Of a stretch of 22,094 nt of DNA, positions 13,789 to 21,890 are shown one piece after another. The stretch covers positions 1,198 through 23,291 of the forward strand of contig DMNK01000093.1 of assembly GCA_003453695.1 (NCBI GenBank), given 5' to 3'. The position numbers and the translations under genes were made by a program. The notes under the pieces were generated by a model, which saw only the letters and a program-made list of their open reading frames with translations, had not been told where the DNA came from and did not search any database. Within the stretch, counting starts at the first letter, position 1; the number at the start of each line of letters is the position of its first letter. Source of the DNA: Acidimicrobiaceae bacterium (GTDB taxonomy: Bacteria > Actinomycetota > Acidimicrobiia > Acidimicrobiales > UBA8190).

Positions 13789-15021
13789 GTGCCGGCCTTC
13801 ACCTTCCCGGGCCAAGGATCGCAACGTCCTGGCATGGGCCGGCCTTGGCTCGACCACCCCAGTTGGGAGGTGGTCGAGGAGGCCGCCGAGGTGTCGGGCC
13901 GTGACGTGGCCCGGCTCCTTCTCGACGCCGATCAGAAGGAGCTGACCCGTACCGCCAATGCCCAGCTGGCCACCTTCGTCTTGAGCCTCGTGGTCCTCGA
14001 CGCCGTGGAGCGAGTCGGTATCGAGCCCAGCGTGTGCGCCGGCCACAGCCTCGGCGAGTACAGCGCCCTGGCGGCGAGCGGCGCCCTGGCCTACGAGGAC
14101 GGGGTCCGCCTCGTGCTGGAGCGCGGCGACGCCATGAACGACGCCGCCGAAGAGCGTCACGGGACCATGGCGGCTGTCCTCGGCGCCGACGACGACGCCG
14201 TGGAGGCAGCCTGCCAGCGCGCCGAGGGTGAGGTGTGGGTGGCCAACTACAACGCCCCCGGGCAGGTCGTGATCGCCGGCACCCCGGAGTCGGTCGAAGC
14301 GGCCTCGGCCCTGGCCAAGGAGGCCGGGGCGCGCAAGGTCATGCCCATGCAGGTGGCCGGTGCCTTCCACACCGCCCTCATGGCCCCGGCCCGGGCGCGG
14401 CTGCGCAAGGCGCTCTCGGACACCACCTTCAACGACCCGGAGACGCCGGTCGTGGCCAACGTCGATGCGCGCACCCACGACAAGGCGGCCGAGTGGCCGA
14501 GCCTGCTGTCGGCCCAGCTGTGCAGCCCCGTGCGGTGGCGGCAGAGCCTGACCGTGCTCGGGGGCATGGGAGCGGAGCCACTGGTCGAGCTCGGTCCGGG
14601 CGGCGTGCTGTCCGGCCTGGCCCGGCGGACCCTCCCGTCCGCCACGGCGCTGGCCGTGCAGAAGCCGGAGGACGTGGACGAGCTTCTCTCGGTCCTGGCC
14701 GGCAAGGCGGCGGCGTCGCCGCTCGAGGCTCATCACGGTGAGCGCCTCACGACTGCGGTGCGGCTCGTGGTCTCCCCCGCCGCCGGCGTCTTCCAGCCCG
14801 AGGACCTCTCCGCCCCGGCGCTGGGTGCGGCGCTGCGGGGCCAGCCCCCAGCCGGGCTGGTGGCGGGGACGGCCGTCGAGGTGGGTGCGCTGCTCGGCAT
14901 GGTCGGTGGGGTGGAGATCCGCACCCCGTTCGCCGGAGAGGTCGCCGGATTCCTGGCGCTGGCCGGTGAGCGGCTGGTCGCCGGACAGCCGGTGGCATGG
15001 CTACGGGTGGACCGCACCTGA
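13789..15021 (+). CDS. fabD: Malonyl-CoA:ACP transacylase with C-terminal biotinyl-like domain
   Basis: FabD moves malonyl from CoA to acyl carrier protein, feeding type II fatty-acid synthesis in the cytosol. Residues 1 to about 305 form the transacylase: FPGQGSQ at 6-12, active-site nucleophile Ser87 in GHSLGEYSA, catalytic His194 in GAFHTALM, NYNAPGQVVIAG at 153-164, and ELGPGGVLSGL near the end. E. coli FabD has about 309 residues; this one has 410. The extra part at about 323-407 reads like an AccB biotinyl domain (LVVSPAAGVFQP, VEVGALLGMV, TPFAGEVAGFLALAGERLVA, GQPVAWLRV) but lacks the MKM lysine hairpin, so it cannot be biotinylated in the usual way. The start is GTG at 13789 with AGAGGAG 11 bases upstream. 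It is the first gene of the operon, 16 bp before fabG. Confidence 0.93.
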   Translation: MPAFTFPGQGSQRPGMGRPWLDHPSWEVVEEAAEVSGRDVARLLLDADQKELTRTANAQLATFVLSLVVLDAVERVGIEPSVCAGHSLGEYSALAASGALAYEDGVRLVLERGDAMNDAAEERHGTMAAVLGADDDAVEAACQRAEGEVWVANYNAPGQVVIAGTPESVEAASALAKEAGARKVMPMQVAGAFHTALMAPARARLRKALSDTTFNDPETPVVANVDARTHDKAAEWPSLLSAQLCSPVRWRQSLTVLGGMGAEPLVELGPGGVLSGLARRTLPSATALAVQKPEDVDELLSVLAGKAAASPLEAHHGERLTTAVRLVVSPAAGVFQPEDLSAPALGAALRGQPPAGLVAGTAVEVGALLGMVGGVEIRTPFAGEVAGFLALAGERLVAGQPVAWLRVDRT

Positions 15022-15037
15022 CACCATCGGGTCCTTC

Positions 15038-15784
15038 ATGACCAGCGCGAACGACGAATCCGGACGGGTGGTGCTCGTCACGGGCGGCAACCGCGGCATC
15101 GGGCTGGCCTGCGCGCGGCGCTTCCAGTCGGGGGGGGATCGCGTGGCGGTCACCTATCGCCGGGAGCCCCCTCCCGGAGAGGGCGGCGCAGGCCGGTCAC
15201 CGCTGTTGGCGGTGCGCTGCGACGTCACCAACGCCCAGTCGGTCGAGGATGCCTTCGGCACCATCGAGAAGGAGCTTGGCCCCGTCCAGGTCCTGGTGGC
15301 CAACGCCGGCGTCACCAAGGACACCCTGCTCCTGCGCATGGACGAGGAGGCATGGGCCGAGGTCCTCGACACCGACCTCACCGGGGTGTACCGGGTCGTG
15401 CGCCGCGCTGTCGGGCCCATGGTGCGCGCCCACGCCGGGCGGATCGTGCTCGTGTCCTCGGTGGTGGCCTTCCTGGGCTCGCCGGGCCAGGTGAACTACG
15501 GGGCCGCCAAGGCGGGCCTGGTCGGGCTGGCCCGATCGCTGGCCCGGGAGGTCGGGAGCAGGGGCATCACGGTCAACGTCGTGGCTCCTGGTGTGGTCGA
15601 GACGGATATGATCGCTGACCTGGGCGAAGCCCGGGTGGAGCAGCTCACGTCGATGGTGCCGCTGGGCCGGAGGAGCACTCCCGACGAGGTGGCCGGGGCA
15701 ATAGCGTTCCTGGCCTCCGACGACGCCGCCTACGTGACCGGTGCCGTCCTCGCCGTTGACGGGGGGCTGGGCATGGGCCTGTGA
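15038..15784 (+). CDS. fabG: 3-oxoacyl-ACP reductase, MabA-like SDR
   Basis: FabG reduces 3-oxoacyl-ACP to 3-hydroxyacyl-ACP with NADPH, the first reduction of each elongation round. The 248-residue protein has the SDR cofactor loop TGGNRGIG at 15-22, VANAG at 87-91, catalytic Ser141 with Tyr154 and Lys158 (QVNYGAAKAG), and VNVVAPGVVETDM. It ends LAVDGGLGMGL, close to the end of mycobacterial MabA/FabG1, and shares the GNRGIGLA start with it. ATG at 15038 is taken because the cofactor fold begins ten residues later; the open frame reaches further upstream but only inside fabD. The ribosome binding site is weak. Position in the fabD-fabG-acpP-fabF operon supports a housekeeping FAS-II role. 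Confidence 0.95.
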   Translation: MTSANDESGRVVLVTGGNRGIGLACARRFQSGGDRVAVTYRREPPPGEGGAGRSPLLAVRCDVTNAQSVEDAFGTIEKELGPVQVLVANAGVTKDTLLLRMDEEAWAEVLDTDLTGVYRVVRRAVGPMVRAHAGRIVLVSSVVAFLGSPGQVNYGAAKAGLVGLARSLAREVGSRGITVNVVAPGVVETDMIADLGEARVEQLTSMVPLGRRSTPDEVAGAIAFLASDDAAYVTGAVLAVDGGLGMGL

Positions 15785-15790
15785 CTGGGA

Positions 15791-15806
15791 AAGGAGACAG
15801 CCGGTG
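15791..15806 (+). promoter_or_regulatory. Strong ribosome binding site fixing the acpP GTG start
   Basis: AAGGAGA (15791-15797) lies 6 bases before GTG at 15804-15806. It is the best Shine-Dalgarno site in the operon, consistent with the high protein output needed for acyl carrier protein, and it overrules the longer frame beginning at 15741 inside fabG. Confidence 0.75.
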
Positions 15807-16040
15807 ACCGACGCCACCTTCGACAAGTTCCGAGCCTGCGCCGTGGAGGTGCTCCAGGTTCCGCAGGACAAGGTCGTGCCCGACGCCCGATTCGGTGACG
15901 ATCTCGACGCCGACAGCCTGGACCTGGTCGAGCTGGTGATGGCGCTCGAGGAGGCCTTCGACATCACGGTCGAGGAGTCCGAGCTCGAGGGCATCGAGAC
16001 GGTGGGGCAGGCCTACGACCTGATCTCGGCCAAGCTCTGA
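15804..16040 (+). CDS. acpP: Acyl carrier protein
   Basis: ACP carries growing acyl chains as thioesters on a 4'-phosphopantetheine arm. The 78-residue acidic protein has the attachment motif DADSLDLVEL with Ser38 as the modified residue, preceded by RFGDDL. It ends with the usual helix TVGQAYDLISAKL. Length and charge are typical of bacterial ACP. GTG at 15804 follows AAGGAGA at 6-base spacing. It lies 19 bp after fabG and 3 bp before fabF, so it is surely co-transcribed with them. The phosphopantetheinyl transferase is not in the window. Confidence 0.97.
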   Translation: MTDATFDKFRACAVEVLQVPQDKVVPDARFGDDLDADSLDLVELVMALEEAFDITVEESELEGIETVGQAYDLISAKL

Positions 16041-16043
16041 GCC

Positions 16044-17246
16044 ATGTTCCTGGGCACGACCTCCGAGGGCCCGGTCCGGGGCCGGCGTGTCGTCGTGACC
16101 GGCGTGGGCGTGGTGGCCTGCTGCGGCATCGGCGTCGACGCCTTCTGGGACGGGCTCCTCGGTCCCGCGCCTGAGGGCGAGCACCGGGTGGCGGGATTCG
16201 ACGCCACCGCGTGGTTCGGGCCGAAGGAGGCCCGGCGCGTGGACCGGTACACCCAGTTCTCGGTGGCCGCCGCCCACATGGCCCGGGACGATGCCGGCGA
16301 GCTCACGCCCGATCCCGACCGAGCCGGCGTGATCTTCGCCACCGGCGTGGGGGGACTCGAGTCGCTCGAGGAACAGAGCGTCGTCTTCCAGCAGAAGGGC
16401 CCCAACCGCATCTCTCCCTTCCTCATCCCGATGATGATGCCCAACGCCGGGGCGGCCACCGTCTCCATGCGGGCGGGGTGGCACGGGCCGTGCGAGACCA
16501 TCACCACCGCCTGCGCCGCCGGCACCCACGCCGTCGGTGCCGCCGCCCGGCTGGTGGCGGGCGGACGCTGTGACGTGGTGGTGGGGGGCGGTTCCGAAGC
16601 CGCCATGACGCCGCTCGGGATCGCCGCCTTCACGAACATGACGGCGCTGTCGTCGGAAGGCGTCTCCCGGCCCTTCGACGCCAGGCGCGACGGCTTCATC
16701 GTCGCCGAAGGGGCGGCGGCGCTCGTCCTCGAGGACCTGGACCACGCCCGCCGGCGCGGCGCCCGCATCTATGCCGAGGTCGTGGGCGCCGCCTCGACCG
16801 CCGACGCCCACCACATCACGGCGCCCGCGCCGGGTGGTTCCGGAGCGGCCACGTGCATGGAGCTGGCCTTGGCCGACGCGGAGCTGGCGCCCGAAGCGGT
16901 GGGGCACATCAACGCCCACGGCACGTCCACCCCGTTGAACGACCTGGCCGAGGCCCAGGCCATCGCCAAGGTGTTCGGCACGCCCGGTCCGCCGGTGACC
17001 TCCATCAAGGGTGTGACCGGCCACGCCCTCGGGGGGGCCGGCGCCATCGAGGCGGTCTCGGTCGTGCTCAGCATCGACCGGGAGCTGATTCCTCCCACCG
17101 CCGGCTACGGGGAGCCCGACCCCGAGATCCCGCTCGACGTGGTGCACGGCGGGCCGCGGTCGTGGGAGCCGGCACCCGTGCTCTCCAATTCGTTCGGCTT
17201 CGGGGGGCACAACGGGTGCTTGGTGATCGCCCCGGTGCGTGACTGA
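16044..17246 (+). CDS. fabF: 3-oxoacyl-ACP synthase II
   Basis: FabF condenses malonyl-ACP with an acyl-ACP, extending the chain by two carbons. The 400-residue protein has the thiolase fold of KAS I/II: nucleophile Cys157 in TTACAAGTHA, His292 in NAHGTSTPLND, Lys322 and His327 in SIKGVTGHALGGAG, and the closing NSFGFGGHNG at about 382-391. The His-His-Cys set distinguishes it from FabH, which uses His-Asn-Cys. ATG at 16044 lies three bases after the acpP stop, suggesting translational coupling as no separate ribosome binding site is seen. The last codons overlap the start of the ABC1 kinase gene. It belongs to the same FAS-II operon. Confidence 0.96.
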   Translation: MFLGTTSEGPVRGRRVVVTGVGVVACCGIGVDAFWDGLLGPAPEGEHRVAGFDATAWFGPKEARRVDRYTQFSVAAAHMARDDAGELTPDPDRAGVIFATGVGGLESLEEQSVVFQQKGPNRISPFLIPMMMPNAGAATVSMRAGWHGPCETITTACAAGTHAVGAAARLVAGGRCDVVVGGGSEAAMTPLGIAAFTNMTALSSEGVSRPFDARRDGFIVAEGAAALVLEDLDHARRRGARIYAEVVGAASTADAHHITAPAPGGSGAATCMELALADAELAPEAVGHINAHGTSTPLNDLAEAQAIAKVFGTPGPPVTSIKGVTGHALGGAGAIEAVSVVLSIDRELIPPTAGYGEPDPEIPLDVVHGGPRSWEPAPVLSNSFGFGGHNGCLVIAPVRD

Positions 17247-18891
17247 GCCCGGCGACCCCTCGCTCAGCGACGAGCCTGCCGACCTGACCGTCGGCGCCTT
17301 CTCCTCCAGCGCCCCCTGGCTCGTCGACCCGCCGTCCATGCGGTGGCGCGACGGCATCGACACCTTGCGGTCGCGCACCGCCGCCGAGGCGCCCCGCCTC
17401 ACCCGTCGCCGGCACTTCCCGCCAGGGTTGCGGGTGGTGCGGGTGGCGGCCCTGCTCGGCAGCGCCCTGCTGGGCTGGTACACCCACGAGCGTCGCGGCG
17501 ACGCCCGCAGCTCGCGCGCCGGGTTGTCGCTGCGGCTGCGGCGCGCCTTCGAGCGGCTCGGTCCCACCTACATCAAGCTCGGCCAGATCCTGTCCGCCGG
17601 TGAAGGGATCTTCCCGGAGGAGCTCGTCTCCGAATTCCGGCTGTGCCGGGACCAGGTCCCCGCCGAGCCGTTCTCCACCGTGCGCCGCATCGTCGAACAG
17701 GACCTGGGACGGCCTCTCGAAGACATCTTCGCCGTCTTCGAGGTCGCCCCCCTGGCGGCGGCATCCATCGCCCAGGTGCACGCGGCGCGGCTCGTCACCG
17801 GCGAGCAGGTCGTGGTGAAGGTCCAGCGGCCGTCGGTGGCGCGCCTCGTCCGCCACGACCTGGCCATCATGAGCTGGATCGCCCCCCTGCTCGTCGGCCG
17901 CATCCCGGTGTCGGCGCTCGCCAACCCGCCGGCGCTCGTCGAGGTGTTCGGCGAGACCATCGTGGAGGAGCTCGACTTCCGCCTCGAGGCCCAGAACATG
18001 CTCGACGTCGCCGCCGTCCTGGCGGAAACGGGTCAGCGGGCCCTGGTGGTGCCGAGGCCGCATCCCACGCTCGTCACCCGCCGGGTGCTCGTCATGGAGC
18101 GCCTCGACGGCTTCGCCTGGGGCAACGTGGAGGCGATGCGCGCCGCCGGCGTGGACACCGCCGCCGTGCTGCACGCCGGGATGATCGCCTTCTTGGAGGG
18201 GGCGCTGTTGTACGGCGTGTTCCACGGCGATCTGCACGGGGGCAACCTCCTCGTTCGCCACGATGCCCGGGTGGCCCTCATGGACTTCGGCATCACGGGC
18301 CGCCTCGACGACCAGCAGCGCCTGGCCCTGCTGCGCCTCATCATCGCCGGCTCGGCCAACGACATCCGTGGAGAGGTGGAGGCCATCCGGGACCTCGGCG
18401 CCCTGCCGGTGTCCACCGACATCGACGCCGTGATCCACGACCTGGGGCTCGACCGGCCCCCCGTCGACCCCACCACGTTGAGCGCCGAGGAGCTGACCGC
18501 CCAGATCCGTGACGTCACGAAGGCGCTGCTCGGCTACGGGGCGAAGATGCCCAAGGCGCTCATGCTGTTCGTGAAGGACATGCTCTTCTTGGACGGCGCC
18601 ATCGCCGTCATGGCGCCGGACATCGACATGATCGGCGAGATCGTGGCCATCGTCATGCACTTCCACGAGCACCACGGCGAGCGCATCGCCCGTGAGATCG
18701 GCATGGCGTTCAAGGACATGCCCGACATCGACATGGACGCCATCCGGGCCTCGTTCGGGGTCACCGAGCCTGTGGAGCAGTTGACCTACCGCGAGTTGCT
18801 CGAGCGACGCGAACTCATCCGCCGCCGCCTCGAGCACCACAATAGGGATCGCCGCAGACGCCGTCGACACCGCGACCGGCCCGTCGGATGA
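17239..18891 (+). CDS. ABC1/UbiB-family atypical kinase
   Basis: The ABC1/ADCK/UbiB family supports isoprenoid quinone or lipid metabolism at membranes through an unusual ATPase or kinase fold. The 550-residue protein shows the family signature KLGQ at 113-116 (GPTYIKLGQILSA), the alanine-rich nucleotide loop AAASIAQVH at 173-181, the ion-pair Lys194 in VVVKVQRP, HGDLHGGN at 329-336 and MDFGITG at 348-354. A hydrophobic stretch VVRVAALLGSALLGW at 66-80 may touch the membrane; the C-terminal end is strongly arginine-rich. The start GTG at 17239 overlaps the last 8 bases of fabF, so the gene belongs to the fatty-acid operon transcript. The true substrate is unknown; quinone or lipid homeostasis linked to fatty-acid synthesis is an inference. 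Confidence 0.9.
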   Translation: MTEPGDPSLSDEPADLTVGAFSSSAPWLVDPPSMRWRDGIDTLRSRTAAEAPRLTRRRHFPPGLRVVRVAALLGSALLGWYTHERRGDARSSRAGLSLRLRRAFERLGPTYIKLGQILSAGEGIFPEELVSEFRLCRDQVPAEPFSTVRRIVEQDLGRPLEDIFAVFEVAPLAAASIAQVHAARLVTGEQVVVKVQRPSVARLVRHDLAIMSWIAPLLVGRIPVSALANPPALVEVFGETIVEELDFRLEAQNMLDVAAVLAETGQRALVVPRPHPTLVTRRVLVMERLDGFAWGNVEAMRAAGVDTAAVLHAGMIAFLEGALLYGVFHGDLHGGNLLVRHDARVALMDFGITGRLDDQQRLALLRLIIAGSANDIRGEVEAIRDLGALPVSTDIDAVIHDLGLDRPPVDPTTLSAEELTAQIRDVTKALLGYGAKMPKALMLFVKDMLFLDGAIAVMAPDIDMIGEIVAIVMHFHEHHGERIAREIGMAFKDMPDIDMDAIRASFGVTEPVEQLTYRELLERRELIRRRLEHHNRDRRRRRRHRDRPVG

Positions 18892-18915
18892 GCGAGCCGC
18901 CGAGGAGGTCCTGTG

Positions 18916-19338
18916 CTAGCCGGGCGGCACCGGACCGCCCAGTTGCTCAAGCGGCCCGTTCGGGTCGTAGTACAGCTCCTGCCGGCTGATGCGCCCCTGG
19001 CGGTAGCGGTAGACGACGACGTACGACGAACGCAGGCGGGTGTCACCGGCATCCCAGTCGAACAGGATCCGCGCATAAGCAGCCCGCCCCCCGGGCAGGA
19101 CGGCGCGTTCATCGAGGCGGTACCCGATGTTGCGGCACTCGCCGATCGTCAGTTGGATGAAGGCGAGGGTGTCCTCCACCCCTTCGATCCGCGGCGGTCG
19201 GCCGAAGAGCCGGGTGGTGGGGCTCAGGTACACCACGTCGGGGCAGTAGAGGTCCCGGGCCTCGAAGATGTCGCCGGCGGCGAAGGCCCGGGCGAACCGC
19301 TCCTCCTGGGCGTCGACCACATCGAGGGTGACGGCCAT
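18916..19338 (-). CDS. NTF2/SnoaL-like small protein
   Basis: The 140-residue protein resembles the cone-shaped NTF2-like superfamily. An N-terminal helix region QEERFARAFAAGDIFEARDL is followed by YCPDVVYLSP, a loop with FGRPPRIEGVEDTLAFIQL, and curved strands including SSYVVVYRYRQGRISRQELYYDP near the end. Members include enzymes such as ketosteroid isomerase-like proteins and binding proteins; no catalytic pair could be assigned here. No signal peptide or membrane segment is seen. ATG at 19336-19338 is chosen: it lies two bases after the stop of the upstream membrane protein gene, which suggests translational coupling, whereas the longer frame overlaps that gene. The 3' end converges on the ABC1 kinase gene with a 24-bp gap. 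Confidence 0.75.
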   Translation of the reverse strand: MAVTLDVVDAQEERFARAFAAGDIFEARDLYCPDVVYLSPTTRLFGRPPRIEGVEDTLAFIQLTIGECRNIGYRLDERAVLPGGRAAYARILFDWDAGDTRLRSSYVVVYRYRQGRISRQELYYDPNGPLEQLGGPVPPG

Positions 19339-19340
19339 GC

Positions 19341-21197
19341 TCACGGAGCGCCGGCTGGTCCTGGCGACGCCAGCCACAGCGCGCCGGACGGGTAGGAGCG
19401 AGCCGGCGGCCCCAGGGCCGTCGTGAGCAGGTGGATGAGGGCCGGCCCGCCGGCGCTGGGCAGGACCACCGCCACCGCCCCCACCTTGTCGTCGAAGGCG
19501 TGGGCCCGGACGACGGCGGTCAACGATGCCGAGCGTCGGGCGTCGAGCGTGCCCAACGAGGCGGCGGCGAACACCAGGTTCATGGCGTCAGGCGGGGCCG
19601 ACACGGTGGCGCCACCGCCTCGCCCCGGCGTGATGGCGTACCCGGCGGTCACGCCATAGGCCATGCCCGACTGCGCTTGCCACGCCAGGCCGTCGGCGTG
19701 GGTGCCCGACGCCAGCGGGTACTCGCGCACCACCGTGCCCTCGGGCAGCGCGGCGAGCGAGCGCAGGACCCCGGGCTCGACGACGCGGTGCGCCGGGTAG
19801 GGCCATCGGGGCACGCCAGCCGCCGGCAACACCGCAGCAGCGGCCACGGCACCGGCGCCCAACCACGGCGCCATCCGGGAAGCCCTTGCGGCGGCGCCAG
19901 GGCGGAACGTGGCGTGTCGTGTCAGCGTGGCCGAGACGAGACGCAGGTGGCGATGGACATGGCCGACCACCAGGGCGAGCGCCAGCGCGGCGAACAGGTC
20001 GAGGTAGGCGCCGAAGCGGCTGGGTGCCGCCGACGACAGCAGCGGCAGGTGGAGAAGCGGCCAGGCGGGCAGGGGCAGTCCCGTCGCCTCGTGGCGGACG
20101 TGCAGGGTGTCGCCCATGGCGAGCACTGCGCACAGCACCACCATGGCCATGGCGAAGCGCAGGAGCCGGTCGCTCCACCACAGCGCCGCGCCCAGGACGA
20201 GCACGACCAGCAGCGGGACGCCCAGGAAGTCCCCGTTCCCCCCGCTCACGAAGTTCACGCCCGGCACCTGGCCGTGTGGTTGTACGAAGGACGCCAGCGA
20301 GGCCGCAAAGCGCGACATGTCCCCCCACACGGCGCCGCTCGTGTGCCTCGGGCCTCGGACGTACCACCACGTCGGGTAGGCGAGGACGGCGGCGGACACC
20401 ACCACGGTCGTCCCGAGCGCCTTGGCGACGTAGTCCAGGCCTCGGCGCCACTGCCGCCCCCGCGCGCCCAGCACGACCACCATGGACAGGACGCCGACCA
20501 CCCCGCCCAGCGCCAGGACCTCTTCGGACAAGAAGAACTGGGCGATCACCAGCACCGCCAGCCACGTCCCGGCTCGCCACGGTGAGCCGGTTCGGCGCAC
20601 CAGGATGCGGTCGAGGACCACCAGCGCCAACGGCGGCACCACCAGCGCTGTCAGGTTGAGATGCCCGTAGCGGAGGTCGGTGGCCACGAAGGGCCCGAAG
20701 CCGTAGAACATCCCACCGACGAAGGCCGCCGGCGTCCATGTCACGTAGCGCCGGAGCACCCAGAAGGCGACGAAGGCGTCCGCCGCCGGCGCCAGGACCA
20801 CGGCCACCGACATCGCCGCCAGCGGGCCGGCGGTGACGGTCACCGGAGACAGCACGAGGCCGAGGAGCGGGAACGAGGTGTTGGCGAGGACGTTCACCCC
20901 GGCCGGGAAGTACATCGACCGCGTGAAGAACGGGTTGGCAGCCTGCCCGAGGGCGTGGGGGATCCAGGCCAGCCACCACACGTCCTGGGCCGGGTCGAGC
21001 GACCCCGAAGGCAGCGAGCCTCCCATGCCCCCCGCCCACAGGTGCCACCACACCAGGGCCCCGAGCCCCACGTAGACGAGGATTGCCAGGACCCAAGGCC
21101 CGGGAGCGACGCGGCGCCGGGCCGGAGACGCGACCCGGTGACGGACGTCCGCAGACGGCGCCGCGACCCGGGTGACGGCCACGTCGGAGATGGCCAC
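19341..21197 (-). CDS. Polytopic membrane protein, GT-C glycosyltransferase-like
   Basis: The 618-residue protein has about ten or more hydrophobic segments, the first at 33-53. After it comes an extracytoplasmic loop with acidic residues in GSLDPAQDVWWLAWIP (Asp68, Asp72) and then MYFPAGVNVLANTSFP. An acidic residue pair in the first loop is the mark of GT-C transferases that use polyprenyl-phosphate sugars, and many actinobacterial proteins with this layout are annotated as membrane glycosyltransferases. The C-terminal 150 residues form a soluble domain (EGTVVREYPLASGTHADG). GTG at 21195-21197 is preceded by GGAAAGGT about 7 bases upstream. Donor and acceptor cannot be told. A non-enzymatic membrane role is possible, so the call stays general. 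Confidence 0.7.
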   Translation of the reverse strand: MAISDVAVTRVAAPSADVRHRVASPARRRVAPGPWVLAILVYVGLGALVWWHLWAGGMGGSLPSGSLDPAQDVWWLAWIPHALGQAANPFFTRSMYFPAGVNVLANTSFPLLGLVLSPVTVTAGPLAAMSVAVVLAPAADAFVAFWVLRRYVTWTPAAFVGGMFYGFGPFVATDLRYGHLNLTALVVPPLALVVLDRILVRRTGSPWRAGTWLAVLVIAQFFLSEEVLALGGVVGVLSMVVVLGARGRQWRRGLDYVAKALGTTVVVSAAVLAYPTWWYVRGPRHTSGAVWGDMSRFAASLASFVQPHGQVPGVNFVSGGNGDFLGVPLLVVLVLGAALWWSDRLLRFAMAMVVLCAVLAMGDTLHVRHEATGLPLPAWPLLHLPLLSSAAPSRFGAYLDLFAALALALVVGHVHRHLRLVSATLTRHATFRPGAAARASRMAPWLGAGAVAAAAVLPAAGVPRWPYPAHRVVEPGVLRSLAALPEGTVVREYPLASGTHADGLAWQAQSGMAYGVTAGYAITPGRGGGATVSAPPDAMNLVFAAASLGTLDARRSASLTAVVRAHAFDDKVGAVAVVLPSAGGPALIHLLTTALGPPARSYPSGALWLASPGPAGAP

Positions 21198-21236
21198 CCC
21201 CGTACCTTTCCACGGGCGGTGCCCCGGGGGGCCCGG

Positions 21237-21268
21237 GCCCCGGGCCGGGGACGATCCCGGTCCGGGGC
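21237..21268. terminator. Strong GC hairpin between lipoprotein and membrane protein genes
   Basis: A stem of about 14 bp (one bulged G, one G-U pair) around the loop CGA lies 67 nt after the lipoprotein stop and 39 nt before the membrane protein start on the minus strand. The neighbouring bases hold further CCCGGG palindromes, so alternative folds exist. No U-run follows. It may end lipoprotein transcription or set the expression ratio of the two genes. Confidence 0.5.
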
Positions 21269-21335
21269 ATCTGCGCGGGCCCGGAACGCCGCCGGCTCGT
21301 GGCGGCGCTCCTCGGGTCGGCGCCTGGCGGCGTGA

Positions 21336-21890
21336 TCAGCTCGTGGTCGTACCCGACGACGAGCTCGACCCGGGCGGCGCGGGCGGGGCGGGACGCCAGC
21401 TCTGGCCGTTGGCTTGCATCACGGTGGAGTCGGACACCTGCTTGGCGTCCGCCGTGCCGTTCGACACCACGGCCAGCACGTGCACCGTGTCGTTCTTGGA
21501 GATGCTCGACACGCCGTTCTCTCCACCGTCCACCGACGTGCCGGAATCGATCACGTAGGTGAGCGCCGTCCCGTCGGAGCTCGTCACGGTCAGCGACCAC
21601 GTGCTCCCCGACGTGTCGGTGATGGAGGTGACCGTTCCGGTCTGCTCCTGGAGGGTCTCCGGTCCGTTCGGGCCCTGCACGGTGAAGACGCCGTGCAACA
21701 CGTCACCTCCCAGGCCGGGGCCTCCGAATCCGGGGCCCGGTCCCATGGGCGGCGTGCTGGACGAGCCCGAGCCCGACCCGGATGATCCTGTCGTTGTGGT
21801 ACTCGATGAGCACGCACCCGCCCCGGCGGCGAGAAGGGCGACCGCGGTGACCGCTACCAGCTTTCTTTGCCCTATAAATCTGGAGATCAT
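21336..21890 (-). CDS. Secreted lipoprotein with DUF5666-like beta domain
   Basis: The 184-residue protein starts with a lipoprotein signal: MISRFIGQRK, a hydrophobic core LVAVTAVALLAAGAGA, and the probable lipidated Cys27 followed by a Ser/Thr/Gly linker and a Pro/Gly-rich segment (PPMGPGPGFGGPGLGG). The rest resembles DUF5666-type small beta domains: GTVTSITDTSGSTWSLTV, GTALTYVIDSGTSV, and NDTVHVLAVVSNGTADAKQV. It ends in a Pro/Ser/Thr tail. ATG at 21888-21890 is chosen since AGGAAA lies about 7 bases before it and the signal peptide begins there; the longer frame to 22064 is Arg-rich and has no signal. Expected location is the outer face of the cytoplasmic membrane. Function unknown. The first codons are unusually AT-rich for this genome. 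Confidence 0.8.
   Translation of the reverse strand: MISRFIGQRKLVAVTAVALLAAGAGACSSSTTTTGSSGSGSGSSSTPPMGPGPGFGGPGLGGDVLHGVFTVQGPNGPETLQEQTGTVTSITDTSGSTWSLTVTSSDGTALTYVIDSGTSVDGGENGVSSISKNDTVHVLAVVSNGTADAKQVSDSTVMQANGQSWRPAPPAPPGSSSSSGTTTS

Noticed and set aside
15645..18870. Long minus-strand open frames (640 and 600 codons) opposite fabF and the ABC1 kinase gene
   Set aside because: They lie opposite clearly recognised genes, have skewed composition and no recognisable motif.
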